A stretch of 64,000 bases of DNA. It comes from Rhodanobacter denitrificans (GTDB taxonomy: Bacteria > Pseudomonadota > Gammaproteobacteria > Xanthomonadales > Rhodanobacteraceae). Of the stretch, positions 34,468-42,264 are shown in pieces. Within the stretch, counting starts at the first letter, position 1, and every line of letters starts with the position of its first letter. Below the pieces are notes generated by a model, which did not search any database, was not told where the DNA came from, and saw only the letters and a list, made by a program, of their open reading frames with translations. The translations under genes and the position numbers were made by a program. The DNA lies in contig QFPO01000014.1 of NCBI GenBank assembly GCA_003241385.1, forward strand, positions 1 to 64,000. The letters run 5' to 3'.

Positions 34468-35127
34468 TCAGAGCGTGAAGCGGCGCGGCGGCGCGGCGTG
34501 TGTGAGATACGGAACATCCGTTTCGAACAGGCTCTCCTCGTGCCAGCGGTCGCCGTCGAGGCGGGTCAGCAGGACCGCCTGCATCGCCGGCGACTCGCCG
34601 ACGATCGCGAACAGGCGGCCGCCCGGCTTGACCCAGGCGCGGAACCGGTCCGGAATCGTGTAGACCGCGCCGGTCACGACGACGGCGTCGAAGCTGCCGT
34701 CGGGTTCGTAGCCGCGCATCGCGTCGGCGACCGCGAGCCTGACGTTGCGCACGCCGGCCGCGCCGAGGCGTGTGGCGGCGGCGTCGGAGAGATCGGCATG
34801 CTGCTCGACGCTGACGACCTGTCCGGCCAGCGCGGCGAGGCAGGCCGTCACGAAACCCGACCCGGTGCCGATCTCGAGCACGTGTTCGTGCGGCTGCGGT
34901 TCGACCGCCTGCAGCAGGCGCCCTTCGACGACCGGCTTCATCATGACTTCGTCGTGGCCGATCGGCAGGCTCAGATCGGCGAACGCCATCGCGCGGTAGC
35001 GCAGCGGCACGAAGTCTTCGCGGCGCACGCGCCCGAGCACGTCCAGGACGCGCAGGTCCAGCACGTCCCAGGTTCTGACCTGGTTCTCGACCATGTTGGT
35101 CCGGGCAAGCTCGATGTCGGCGCTCAT
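34468..35127 (-). CDS. pcm: Protein-L-isoaspartate O-methyltransferase
   Basis: Pcm methylates abnormal isoaspartyl residues so that damaged proteins can be repaired. The 219-residue protein contains the PIGHDEVMMKPVVEGRLLQA family segment and the SAM-binding VLEIGTGSGFVTACLAALA. It resembles the Xanthomonadales variant, which starts MSADIELARTNMVENQVRTW and differs somewhat from E. coli Pcm. It is the first gene of a pcm-tolC pair. The 290 bases upstream contain no gene and presumably hold its promoter. Confidence 0.88.
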   Translation of the reverse strand: MSADIELARTNMVENQVRTWDVLDLRVLDVLGRVRREDFVPLRYRAMAFADLSLPIGHDEVMMKPVVEGRLLQAVEPQPHEHVLEIGTGSGFVTACLAALAGQVVSVEQHADLSDAAATRLGAAGVRNVRLAVADAMRGYEPDGSFDAVVVTGAVYTIPDRFRAWVKPGGRLFAIVGESPAMQAVLLTRLDGDRWHEESLFETDVPYLTHAAPPRRFTL

Positions 35128-35418
35128 TGCGTTGATTCCATCTCAAGGGTTTCGGGACGCCGGTCGATCGCGTCGGACCGCGCCGCCCTGGTGCACTCGC
35201 GCACCACTCGGCGACCGGCCCGGACCCTCGTCCGGCAACGACCCGAAAGCATAGCAGGCAGTGCCAAAGCAAACCTCGTGCCGAACCATCGCTGCGCGCA
35301 TCGAATCGCTCGAAGTGCCGGAAGTCACCGCACCGCGGCGCGACATCGCGAATCGATCGGAAAGCCGGTCAGGCGCGCGCAGCGGCGTCAGCGGCAGATG
35401 CGCGCGCCGACGCCGATA

Positions 35419-35967
35419 TCAAGCCACGTCGGCCGTGACATAGCCGTCCGAAGGACCGGCCAGTTCCGCGCGCACCCGCGGCAGCTGACGGCGGACCTGC
35501 GCTGCCAGCGCGAGGTCGATGCGGGTCAGTGCGGCGAGCACGCGACCGCCGAAGCGGCCCTCTTCGATCGTCGCGACCTGCAGCGCCCACCAGCGTGCGA
35601 GCGTGCGCCGACCGTCCGCGGACAGTGCGGACACCATCCGGCGCAGCGTGCGCGCATCCGCGACCGCAGGCGCGAGCCCGGCGCGGACACCGTCGATCAG
35701 CTGCGCGGCCGCGCGCTGCGCATACGGCAGTGCCCATTCGGGACGGCGACGGACGTCGGGTGGCGGTGCCTGGACGGCCGGCGCATGACGCGATGCGGCC
35801 GCAAACCGGCGCGGGCGCAGATGCGCGCCGCTCTCCGACGGCGTCCGGACCGGAGCGGCGTGGACGGCCATCGCCAGCGCCACCCAGTCCGGTTCCGGGC
35901 CATCGGGCGTCGCCGCCCGGTACGAGTCGCTGTCGTAGTCGTTGCGCATGGAGCCGATCGTCCTCAT
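35419..35967 (-). CDS. Hypothetical protein
   Basis: I do not recognise this 182-residue protein. The ATG at 35967 (MRTIGSMRNDYDSD) has a GGAGGG site about 10 bases upstream; the frame remains open farther upstream without a better start. The N-terminal half is Pro/Ala/Arg-rich and probably disordered. The C-terminal half (about 90-175) is helical with LPYAQRAAAQLIDGVRAG and ADGRRTLARWWALQVATIEE. No signal peptide or membrane segment is visible. It is divergent from a TetR-type regulator, which may control it. Confidence 0.55.
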   Translation of the reverse strand: MRTIGSMRNDYDSDSYRAATPDGPEPDWVALAMAVHAAPVRTPSESGAHLRPRRFAAASRHAPAVQAPPPDVRRRPEWALPYAQRAAAQLIDGVRAGLAPAVADARTLRRMVSALSADGRRTLARWWALQVATIEEGRFGGRVLAALTRIDLALAAQVRRQLPRVRAELAGPSDGYVTADVA

Positions 35968-36140
35968 ATAAGGAATCCCTCCGCCGCGCTGCCCAGGGCG
36001 GGAGGGAGAGAGGGCAGCGCGGGGAGAGATGGGTGGAAATGGACGGATCGGAACCTTCGCCTCGTCCGCGGCGCGACAGATGCGGCCTGGACCGCTACCA
36101 TCTCCCGCGGCTTGCGCCGACCCGCCATCTACGTTCATAA

Positions 36141-36155
36141 ACTAAACGGTATAGT
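36141..36155. promoter_or_regulatory. Likely TetR operator overlapping a -10 box
   Basis: ACTAAACGGTATAGT is an imperfect palindrome (ACTA...TAGT, with CG near the centre) in an AT-rich island between the TetR gene and the divergent hypothetical gene. Its right end, TATAGT at 36150-36155, is a good -10 box for the TetR gene. An operator covering the -10 suggests negative autoregulation. Confidence 0.55.
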
Positions 36156-36190
36156 AAAGTAACATCACGCGTCCGTCCAGTACTCGAGCA

Positions 36191-36853
36191 ATGAACACAG
36201 CCATCGCCAAACCCTGCGGTCCCGGCCGCCCCAAGGACCTCGAAAAACGCGCGGCGATCCTCGCCGCGGCCAAGCAGCTGTTTCCGCAGCAAGGCTTCGA
36301 GGGCACCAGCATGGACGCCATCGCCTCGGCCGCCGGCGTGTCCAAGCTGACCGTCTACAGCCACTTCAGCGACAAGGAAACGCTCTACGTCGAAGCGATC
36401 CGCGCCCGCTGCAACGAGCAGCTGCCGGTCGAGCTGTTCGAGGTCGCCGCACGTGGTCCGCTGCGTCAGCAGCTCGAATCGATCGCGCGTGCGTTCTTCG
36501 CGCTGATCACGACCGACGAGGCGATGTCACTGCACCGCCTGCTGACCAGCGGTGCCGGTGCGTCCTCCAAGCTCGCGCAGATGTTCTGGGAACAGGGTCC
36601 GAAACTGATCCACGCCGCGTTCGAGAAGTTCCTGCAAGCGCGAATCGCGGCCGGCGAGCTGGAGATCGACGACGTGCAGCGCGCTTCCTCGCAGTTTTTC
36701 GCATTGCTCAAGGGCGAGCTGCACGCGCGCATGTTCTGCGGCTGCTGCGATCCGATCCGCCAGGAAGAGATCGACACGCACATCCACGCGACCGTGGACT
36801 TCTTCCTGCGTGCCTGTCAGCCGCGCTCGGTCGAGGTGCGCCCGGCCGCCTGA
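36191..36853 (+). CDS. TetR/AcrR-family transcriptional regulator
   Basis: This 220-residue repressor has an N-terminal helix-turn-helix (about 18-65, AAILAAAKQLFPQQGFEGTS, AGVSKLTVYSHFSDKETLY) and a C-terminal ligand-binding half of the AcrR-C type. The C-terminal half has a CGCC cluster (RMFCGCCDP) that could be redox or metal sensitive, though this is speculation. No efflux pump or oxidoreductase operon is adjacent; tolC lies 2 kb away. The target may therefore be the divergent hypothetical gene or a distant operon. Confidence 0.9.
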   Translation: MNTAIAKPCGPGRPKDLEKRAAILAAAKQLFPQQGFEGTSMDAIASAAGVSKLTVYSHFSDKETLYVEAIRARCNEQLPVELFEVAARGPLRQQLESIARAFFALITTDEAMSLHRLLTSGAGASSKLAQMFWEQGPKLIHAAFEKFLQARIAAGELEIDDVQRASSQFFALLKGELHARMFCGCCDPIRQEEIDTHIHATVDFFLRACQPRSVEVRPAA

Positions 36854-36915
36854 GCCGGCGCGGACGCGGCACACCGCCGCCTCCGCGATGCGCGGGCCGA
36901 TCGATCGCTCCCCTG

Positions 36916-36954
36916 CGGCATCGGCACGGTCCGGCCAGCGGCCGGCCGATGCCG
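36916..36954. terminator. Nested GC hairpin between convergent genes
   Basis: CGGCATCGGC pairs with GCCGATGCCG, and inside it CCGGCC pairs with GGCCGG around AGC. It lies between the TetR gene and the convergent PilZ gene, touching the PilZ stop, and could end transcription from both sides. There is no T run. Confidence 0.55.
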
Positions 36955-36955
36955 G

Positions 36956-37306
36956 CTAGGACGAAGCGTGCCCGTCGAGCCACGCCGCCAGCGCGGCGGC
37001 ATCCTCGGCGAGGATGTCGATGATCCGGAAGCCGGCCCAGTAGTGTCCCGGCATGTCGGCGCGGTCGGTCCACTGCTCGTGCACGCCGACCTCGATCGTC
37101 CGCGTGCCGCCACCGTGCAACGGCAGCGGAAACGTGAACTGGTACAAGGCGTCGTTGACGACCGGTCGATCGACCAGCAGCATCATGCCGTCGGCCGACA
37201 GGTCGACGACGCGACCGGCCGGGCGCCCGCTGATCGAATCGGTGACCTCGATCACCGACTCGGCGCGCCGGCGTGGCGAACGGCGTTTCTCGTGATGCGC
37301 ATTCAT
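36956..37306 (-). CDS. PilZ-domain protein
   Basis: This 116-residue cytosolic single-domain PilZ protein carries both c-di-GMP-binding signatures: the arginine cluster RRSPRRRAE at about residues 8-16 and DLSADGMML at about 37-45. It probably binds c-di-GMP and relays the signal by protein contact. It lies 12 bases downstream of the DUF1631 gene, so the two are likely one transcript and may act together. The start ATG at 37306 places the arginine motif near the N terminus, as expected. Confidence 0.88.
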   Translation of the reverse strand: MNAHHEKRRSPRRRAESVIEVTDSISGRPAGRVVDLSADGMMLLVDRPVVNDALYQFTFPLPLHGGGTRTIEVGVHEQWTDRADMPGHYWAGFRIIDILAEDAAALAAWLDGHASS

Positions 37307-37317
37307 CGGCGCGTTCC

Positions 37318-39711
37318 TCAGTTCGGCGCCAGTTGGGCGGCATCGCCGCCGGGCGCGATGCGCCGCAGCGTCGACAGGATCGTGTCCCAGGCGCGGTCGA
37401 CGAACGTGCGCCGCTCGCTCGGCACCGGCCACAGCTGCCTGCGCGCCATGTCGCGCGCGACCTGCTCCAGCGTCGAATCGTGGGTGCGCAGGCCGCGCTG
37501 ATTGACGAACAGGCAGCGGCCGGTCAGCGTCGAGAACCAGGCCAGCTTGCGCCTGACCGTATCGCCCTGTTGGTTCGTGCGGAACTCGAACCAGGTGCCG
37601 AACGGCAGCCCCTTGATCTGTTCGAGCATCTGCTGCTCGTCCGCGCTGAGCGACAGCGGCACGGCGCACTCCGGCGTCGCCGCGGGCGACGCTGCCGCGG
37701 CCGGCGCGTCCTCGGGCGTGCGGCCCCAGGCGCCGAGCCGGTCGGTGATGTCCGACAGCGCCGCCGCTGCGCTCTCCTCTCCGCTCGGGGCAGTATCGAA
37801 CAGCGCGCGCGTGAGCTTCTGCACGTCCTCGCCGTGCATGCCGACCTGGCCGAGACCGTCCTCGACCTCGCGCCGCAGCGCCTGGTCGACCGGGCGATCG
37901 TCGCCGGACGAACGGCGCAGCAGCTGATCGGCGACCGCCAGGCGGCGGTGATAGGCCGCGCTGTCCTCGCCCTGGCGCAGCAGCGTCAACGCCAGCACCG
38001 GTGCCCAGGTCCGCTCGAGCATGTCGCGCAGCGGCGCCGGCGGGTCGGCGCGCTCGATCATCCGCGTCAGCGCCGCGCGCGACTGGCGGCGCGCGAATTC
38101 GAGCCGCTCGCGGCCCTTGGCGGCTTCGATCTGGCGCCGCTCGGCGATCTCGGCACGACGCGTCAGCACGCCGACGTGGCCGGACAGACCCTTGTGCAGC
38201 TCCTCCAGCGCGTCGAGATCGGCCGCGTCGCCGTGCGCGACCTGCTTGACGATCTGGCGCAGCCGCAGCAGCAGGTCCGCATCCGGATCGGTGTCGTCGA
38301 TCCAGCGCTCACCGGCCTCGATGACGGTATTGAGCAGCTTGCGCGCCGGATGGTCGGCACGCGTGAAGAAAGCCGGATCGGCCAGTGCGACGCGCATCAG
38401 CGGCAGCTGCAGCTGCGAGAGCAGGCCTTGCGCGGCCGTGCCGAGGCCGGCGCTGCGCGTCAGATGGCCGAACAGCATGCCGACCAGATCGATCGTGTCG
38501 CCGTCCTCGCGGCTCAGCGCGAGCGGGCCGCCGGCGCCGCCCATCTGGCGCAGCTGGGCGACCAGGTCGCGCTTCAGATGCGTGACGCCGCGCGTGGCCA
38601 GCGCCGCATCGCCGCCGATCTGACGGGCGATGCGCGCCTGCAGCTGCATCAAGGCGTCCTGCACGGCACGGCCGTCGGCGACGCCGTCCGCACTCGCGCG
38701 CTGCGCCGGCAGCAGCCGCTCGCCCTTGAGCAGGCCGCACAGATGCGTGTAGAGCCGCTGCGAATCGGCCAGCGCGCCGACCTCGGCGCCGACGGCGACC
38801 GGCGGCGACTGCGGCGGAACAGCGGCCGTCGCGGCCGGTTCCGCCGGCACGGCCGGGCTGCCTGCAGCGGCGACCGTTGTCGCGGCCGCGGGCGCAGCGT
38901 CGGACTCGGTCGCCGGCTTGGGCGCGGCGGTGGTACCGGCGGCAGCAGGCGGCGCGTCGCCGCCGAGCCGGGTCGCGACGCGCTTCGGCCGCAGGCCAGG
39001 CAGGATGCGCTGCTCGACGAAACCCTCGTTGACATCGGCGTAGTACGCGCCGGCCAGCGCCATCGCGACGCGATCGAACAACCGGTAGATCGACACGCGG
39101 TGGTCGATGCGCAGGCCGAGCGGTTCGATCGCGGCGCGCAGCGCCTCGCCGATCCGCACCGGACCGATCGGCAGCGCGGCCGGCGTCAGGATCGGCTGCG
39201 CGACCAGCACCGCGAAACGATGGCCGAGCAGGAACAGCGCTTCGGCATGGCGCACCTCGCCGCGCGTCGCGATGCCCTGCAGCGCGAGTTCCTCCTCGAG
39301 CGAGCCCTGGTCGACCAGGCTGAGCTCGCCGGGCAGCGGCGCCGCGCCGGCGGCCATCGCCTCGATCTCGGCGCGCGGCGGCTCGTCTGCGCCGAGCGCG
39401 GCCAGGCCCGATTCGATCTCCTCGACGAAACGCGCGATCAGCGCCGCCTGCTCGCGCCTGAGCAGGCCGAGCGTGTCGACGATCGCGTTGCGCTCCTCGT
39501 TGCTGCGCGCGACTTCGCCGTTCTGCAGCGCCTGACCGAGCGCGTCGAACGTGGCCTTCAGGCCGTCGCCCATATGCGAGGCGGTCGCGGCGAGTACACG
39601 CTCCAACGCGAGCTGCGCGCGTCGCGGAAGCGATCGGCGATCGGCCAGTTTCGACGGCGGCGGCGCCCCTGCCTGCCCGCGCGTCGTGAAACCCTGCGGC
39701 GTATGCTTCAT
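37318..39711 (-). CDS. DUF1631 family protein
   Basis: This large 797-residue protein of unknown function belongs to the DUF1631 family common in the Xanthomonadales. It is mostly helical and has no signal peptide or membrane segment. An Ala/Pro-rich linker sits near residues 243-305. Conserved-looking blocks include LALERVLAATASHMGDGLK, RIDHRVSIYRLFDRVAMAL and GTWFEFRTNQQGDTVRRKLAW. The last of these, together with KGLPFG just before it, is a C-terminal PilZ-like block. It precedes a PilZ gene by 12 bases, suggesting a shared role in c-di-GMP-related regulation. Older database names such as thymidine phosphorylase are not supported by the sequence. Confidence 0.8.
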   Translation of the reverse strand: MKHTPQGFTTRGQAGAPPPSKLADRRSLPRRAQLALERVLAATASHMGDGLKATFDALGQALQNGEVARSNEERNAIVDTLGLLRREQAALIARFVEEIESGLAALGADEPPRAEIEAMAAGAAPLPGELSLVDQGSLEEELALQGIATRGEVRHAEALFLLGHRFAVLVAQPILTPAALPIGPVRIGEALRAAIEPLGLRIDHRVSIYRLFDRVAMALAGAYYADVNEGFVEQRILPGLRPKRVATRLGGDAPPAAAGTTAAPKPATESDAAPAAATTVAAAGSPAVPAEPAATAAVPPQSPPVAVGAEVGALADSQRLYTHLCGLLKGERLLPAQRASADGVADGRAVQDALMQLQARIARQIGGDAALATRGVTHLKRDLVAQLRQMGGAGGPLALSREDGDTIDLVGMLFGHLTRSAGLGTAAQGLLSQLQLPLMRVALADPAFFTRADHPARKLLNTVIEAGERWIDDTDPDADLLLRLRQIVKQVAHGDAADLDALEELHKGLSGHVGVLTRRAEIAERRQIEAAKGRERLEFARRQSRAALTRMIERADPPAPLRDMLERTWAPVLALTLLRQGEDSAAYHRRLAVADQLLRRSSGDDRPVDQALRREVEDGLGQVGMHGEDVQKLTRALFDTAPSGEESAAAALSDITDRLGAWGRTPEDAPAAAASPAATPECAVPLSLSADEQQMLEQIKGLPFGTWFEFRTNQQGDTVRRKLAWFSTLTGRCLFVNQRGLRTHDSTLEQVARDMARRQLWPVPSERRTFVDRAWDTILSTLRRIAPGGDAAQLAPN

Positions 39712-39922
39712 GTCACGTCCATGCCCCCAGCACGACGTCGGGAAGCCGCGGCCCTGCCGTTTCCCGATCGAACGGCACGAGCCAGGCTCGTGCCCCCAAC
39801 GCGTCCACCGATCGCTCGTACGATCGGCGCCCGACGATCCGTTCCGTGGACCGCCCCCGCCGGCCGCCCGCGCGATCGCGCCGGACGGCTCACGCGGGGC
39901 ATTCTGGCATGCACGCTCGGGT

Positions 39923-39954
39923 CCGCGAAAGCCGCGCCGCAGCGGCTTTCGCGG
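39923..39954 (-). terminator. Perfect 13-bp hairpin after btuB
   Basis: CCGCGAAAGCCGC and GCGGCTTTCGCGG pair perfectly around a GCCGCA loop, 10 bases downstream of the btuB stop on the minus strand. It lacks a U tract. Confidence 0.65.
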
Positions 39955-39964
39955 CGTCGAGTCC

Positions 39965-41767
39965 TCAGCGTTGCGGCTGCCAGATCACCTCGACGAAGCC
40001 GGAACGGCCCGGTGTGTTGTAGCCGTGGACCAGCTCGTAGTCGCGATCGGTCAGGTTCTCGATGCGTGCGGCCAGGCTCCAGGACGGCGACAGCACGAAC
40101 GATCCGCGCAGATTGACCAGCGTGTACGAGCCCAGCTGCAGGCCGCCGACGTCGTCGCGAGGACCGCTGTAGAGCACCTCGACACCGGCCCGCGCGCGCG
40201 CGCCGAACGCGTGCTCGAGGCGGCCGGTGAATTTCTGTTTCGCACGCCGCAGCAGCCGCGTATCGGCGTCTTCGTCGCGCGCGTCCTGCCAGGTGTAGCC
40301 GGCATGCATGAGCCAGTCGCCGACGCGGCCGTCGTAGGACAGCTCGCTGCCTTCGATCTTGGCGTGCGCGATGTTCTCCGCCTGGAAGTCCGGTCCGGTG
40401 AAGCTGATTAGGTCGCGCACGCGGGTCGAGTACAGATTGGCCTTGAGGCGATGCTCAGGCGCGAGCGCGAACTCCAGACCCAGCTCAGCGCTGCGCGACT
40501 TCTCCGGATCCAGATCGGGATTGCCGGCGTAGAGTCCGCCGAAGCCCGGCGAGTACTGCTCGTTCAAGGTCGGTCCGCGGAAGCCCTGGCCGTAGCTCGC
40601 ATACGCGCGCACGGCCTCGCTGAAGCGCCAGCCGAGCGCAGCCGATCCGGTCGTCGTCGTGCCGAACACGCTGTTGTCGTCGTGCCGCGCCGAGACTTCG
40701 GCATCGAGCGCGCCGAAGCCGCCCTGCCAGCCCGCGTAGAGGCCGGTGTTGTCGCGGCTTTCCTCGTAGTTCGGCAGGCCGCTGAAGGTATCGCGGTTCT
40801 CGCCCTTCTCGTGCAGGTAGTCGATGCCGGCGACCACGGTCTGGGTGTCGCTCGGCGTGAAGGTGTGCTGCCAGCCGACCGTCTCGCGCCGCGTGCGGTA
40901 CAGCGCGAAGTACGCCGGCGTCTCGTAGTCCTCGCGCGCCGAGCCGGCGGTCAGCGTGTGGCTCCAGTTCGTGCCGAGCACGCCGGCCAGCGAGAGGTTC
41001 AGCGCCTGCTCGGTGAAGTCGGACTTGCCACCGGCGAACTCGACCTCGCCCTGGCTGCGCAGCACGACGCCGGCGAGCGTCTGCGTGCCGACGCGCAGAT
41101 CGCCCTGCGCGGTCAGATGCTGGTTCTCCAGGCCATGGTCCTTCGGCTCGTACGAGAAGCCGTCGCGGTTCTGGCTCGGGAAGCCCTCGTAGTCGCGCGC
41201 GCCGACCTGCACGCTGTAGCCACCGCGATCGCCGCGGTCGCCGATGCCGACCGACGCGTTGGCGTCGCCGTAGGTGCCGTAGCCGAGCGCCGCGCGCGGC
41301 CCCTCGAGCTTGCGCGTGAAGATCTGCACGACGCCGCCGATCGCATCCGATCCCCAGTAGCTCGCGCGCGGACCGCGCACGATCTCGATGCGATCGATCG
41401 CGGCCAGCGGCATCGTTTCCCAGGTGAACGCGCCGGTGCCGAGCGCGGCCACGCGCACGCCGTCGATCAGCACGAGCACGTGGTTGTTGTTCGTGCCGCG
41501 CAGGAATACCGAGGTCTGGCTGCCCGGACCGCCGGTGCGCGCAATGTCGACGCCGGTCTCCAGACGCAGCAGATCGCTGAGGTCGCGGGCGACGCTGGCG
41601 TCGATCTCCTCGCGCGTGATGACGCTGACGTCGGCCAGCGTGGTGTCGACGGTTCGCGCGACGCGCGAGGCGGTCACGACGACTTCGGGTTGGGTCTGGA
41701 GCTCGGCCCGGACCGGACCGGCGAGGCCGGCCAGCACGGCCAGCGACAAGGGGGTGATACGCAGCAT
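39965..41767 (-). CDS. btuB: TonB-dependent vitamin B12 receptor
   Basis: BtuB imports cobalamin across the outer membrane using energy from TonB. The ATG at 41767 gives a 600-residue precursor with a signal peptide to about residue 21. A TonB box region follows (PEVVVTASR, about 27-35), then the plug (LRLETGVDIARTGGPGSQTS, FLRGTNNNHVLVLIDGVRV, IDRIEIVRGPRAS) and a 22-strand-type barrel. The protein ends in the aromatic-rich WQPQR. A cobalamin riboswitch directly upstream on the same strand confirms the substrate class. No other cobalamin genes lie in the window. Confidence 0.96.
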   Translation of the reverse strand: MLRITPLSLAVLAGLAGPVRAELQTQPEVVVTASRVARTVDTTLADVSVITREEIDASVARDLSDLLRLETGVDIARTGGPGSQTSVFLRGTNNNHVLVLIDGVRVAALGTGAFTWETMPLAAIDRIEIVRGPRASYWGSDAIGGVVQIFTRKLEGPRAALGYGTYGDANASVGIGDRGDRGGYSVQVGARDYEGFPSQNRDGFSYEPKDHGLENQHLTAQGDLRVGTQTLAGVVLRSQGEVEFAGGKSDFTEQALNLSLAGVLGTNWSHTLTAGSAREDYETPAYFALYRTRRETVGWQHTFTPSDTQTVVAGIDYLHEKGENRDTFSGLPNYEESRDNTGLYAGWQGGFGALDAEVSARHDDNSVFGTTTTGSAALGWRFSEAVRAYASYGQGFRGPTLNEQYSPGFGGLYAGNPDLDPEKSRSAELGLEFALAPEHRLKANLYSTRVRDLISFTGPDFQAENIAHAKIEGSELSYDGRVGDWLMHAGYTWQDARDEDADTRLLRRAKQKFTGRLEHAFGARARAGVEVLYSGPRDDVGGLQLGSYTLVNLRGSFVLSPSWSLAARIENLTDRDYELVHGYNTPGRSGFVEVIWQPQR

Positions 41768-41884
41768 CGGTGATTCCTCCCGCAACGCGCAGATGCAAAA
41801 AGCCAGCGCGCGGACGCGACGAGGACAAGCCGGACGCACATGCGCGCCCGAGCCCGCCCGTTGCCCGCCGCAACGCTGGAGCCA

Positions 41885-41901
41885 GGGACGCAACGCGTCC
41901 C
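41885..41901 (-). promoter_or_regulatory. Hairpin just after the B12 box, possible expression platform
   Basis: GGGACGC and GCGTCCC pair around a three-base loop immediately 3' of the riboswitch core on the minus strand. It may be the switching helix. No U tract follows, so translational control is the likelier mode. Confidence 0.45.
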
Positions 41902-41902
41902 G

Positions 41903-42088
41903 CATCGGGCCGGTCTCCGGACTCGCAAGCGATGCGATGCATCGATCGGTCCGCCTTCCCGCTGTGCGCAGTGGCCTGTGGACCGGTTTGACTTGCTTAC
42001 CGTTGCGGGGGCAGTACCGGGTTTGCGCGTCGTCGACCGACGTGCGCACCGGTTTCCCGTTTCATCCCGCTGGTGCGGGACACCCAAA
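41903..42088 (-). ncRNA. Cobalamin (AdoCbl) riboswitch
   Basis: Read on the minus strand, the conserved landmarks appear in order: GGGTGTCCC, ACGGGAAACCGG, ACTGCCCCCGCAACGGTAAGC, GGGAAGGCGG, and the B12 box GAGTCCGGAGACCGGCC. This is the core of the cobalamin riboswitch family. It ends about 135 bases before the btuB ATG. Binding of adenosylcobalamin should lower btuB expression. The boundaries are approximate. Confidence 0.93.
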
Positions 42089-42173
42089 GCGGGCGCAGTG
42101 TAGTGGCCGGCCCTGTGCACCGCAACACGGCCGCCTTTCCGTCCGAACGCTCAGCTGCCCTGCCCCGTGTCGA

Positions 42174-42201
42174 CGGTCGCGGCGCGATCGCGCCGCGACC
42201 G
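42174..42201. terminator. 28-base perfect palindrome between btuB leader and a secreted protein gene
   Basis: A fully symmetrical sequence with half-site CGGTCGCGGCGCGA is centred on ATCG-type symmetry. A second stem (GGCGGCG / CGCCGCC) follows at about 42208-42230. Together they lie just after the stop of the secreted protein at 42265 and before the riboswitch, so they may stop transcription into btuB. Confidence 0.55.
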
Positions 42202-42264
42202 GTGCGCGGCGGCGGCGCAAAACGCCGCCCTCCCGTACGCGGGCGGCGGGCGCGGCACCGATGT

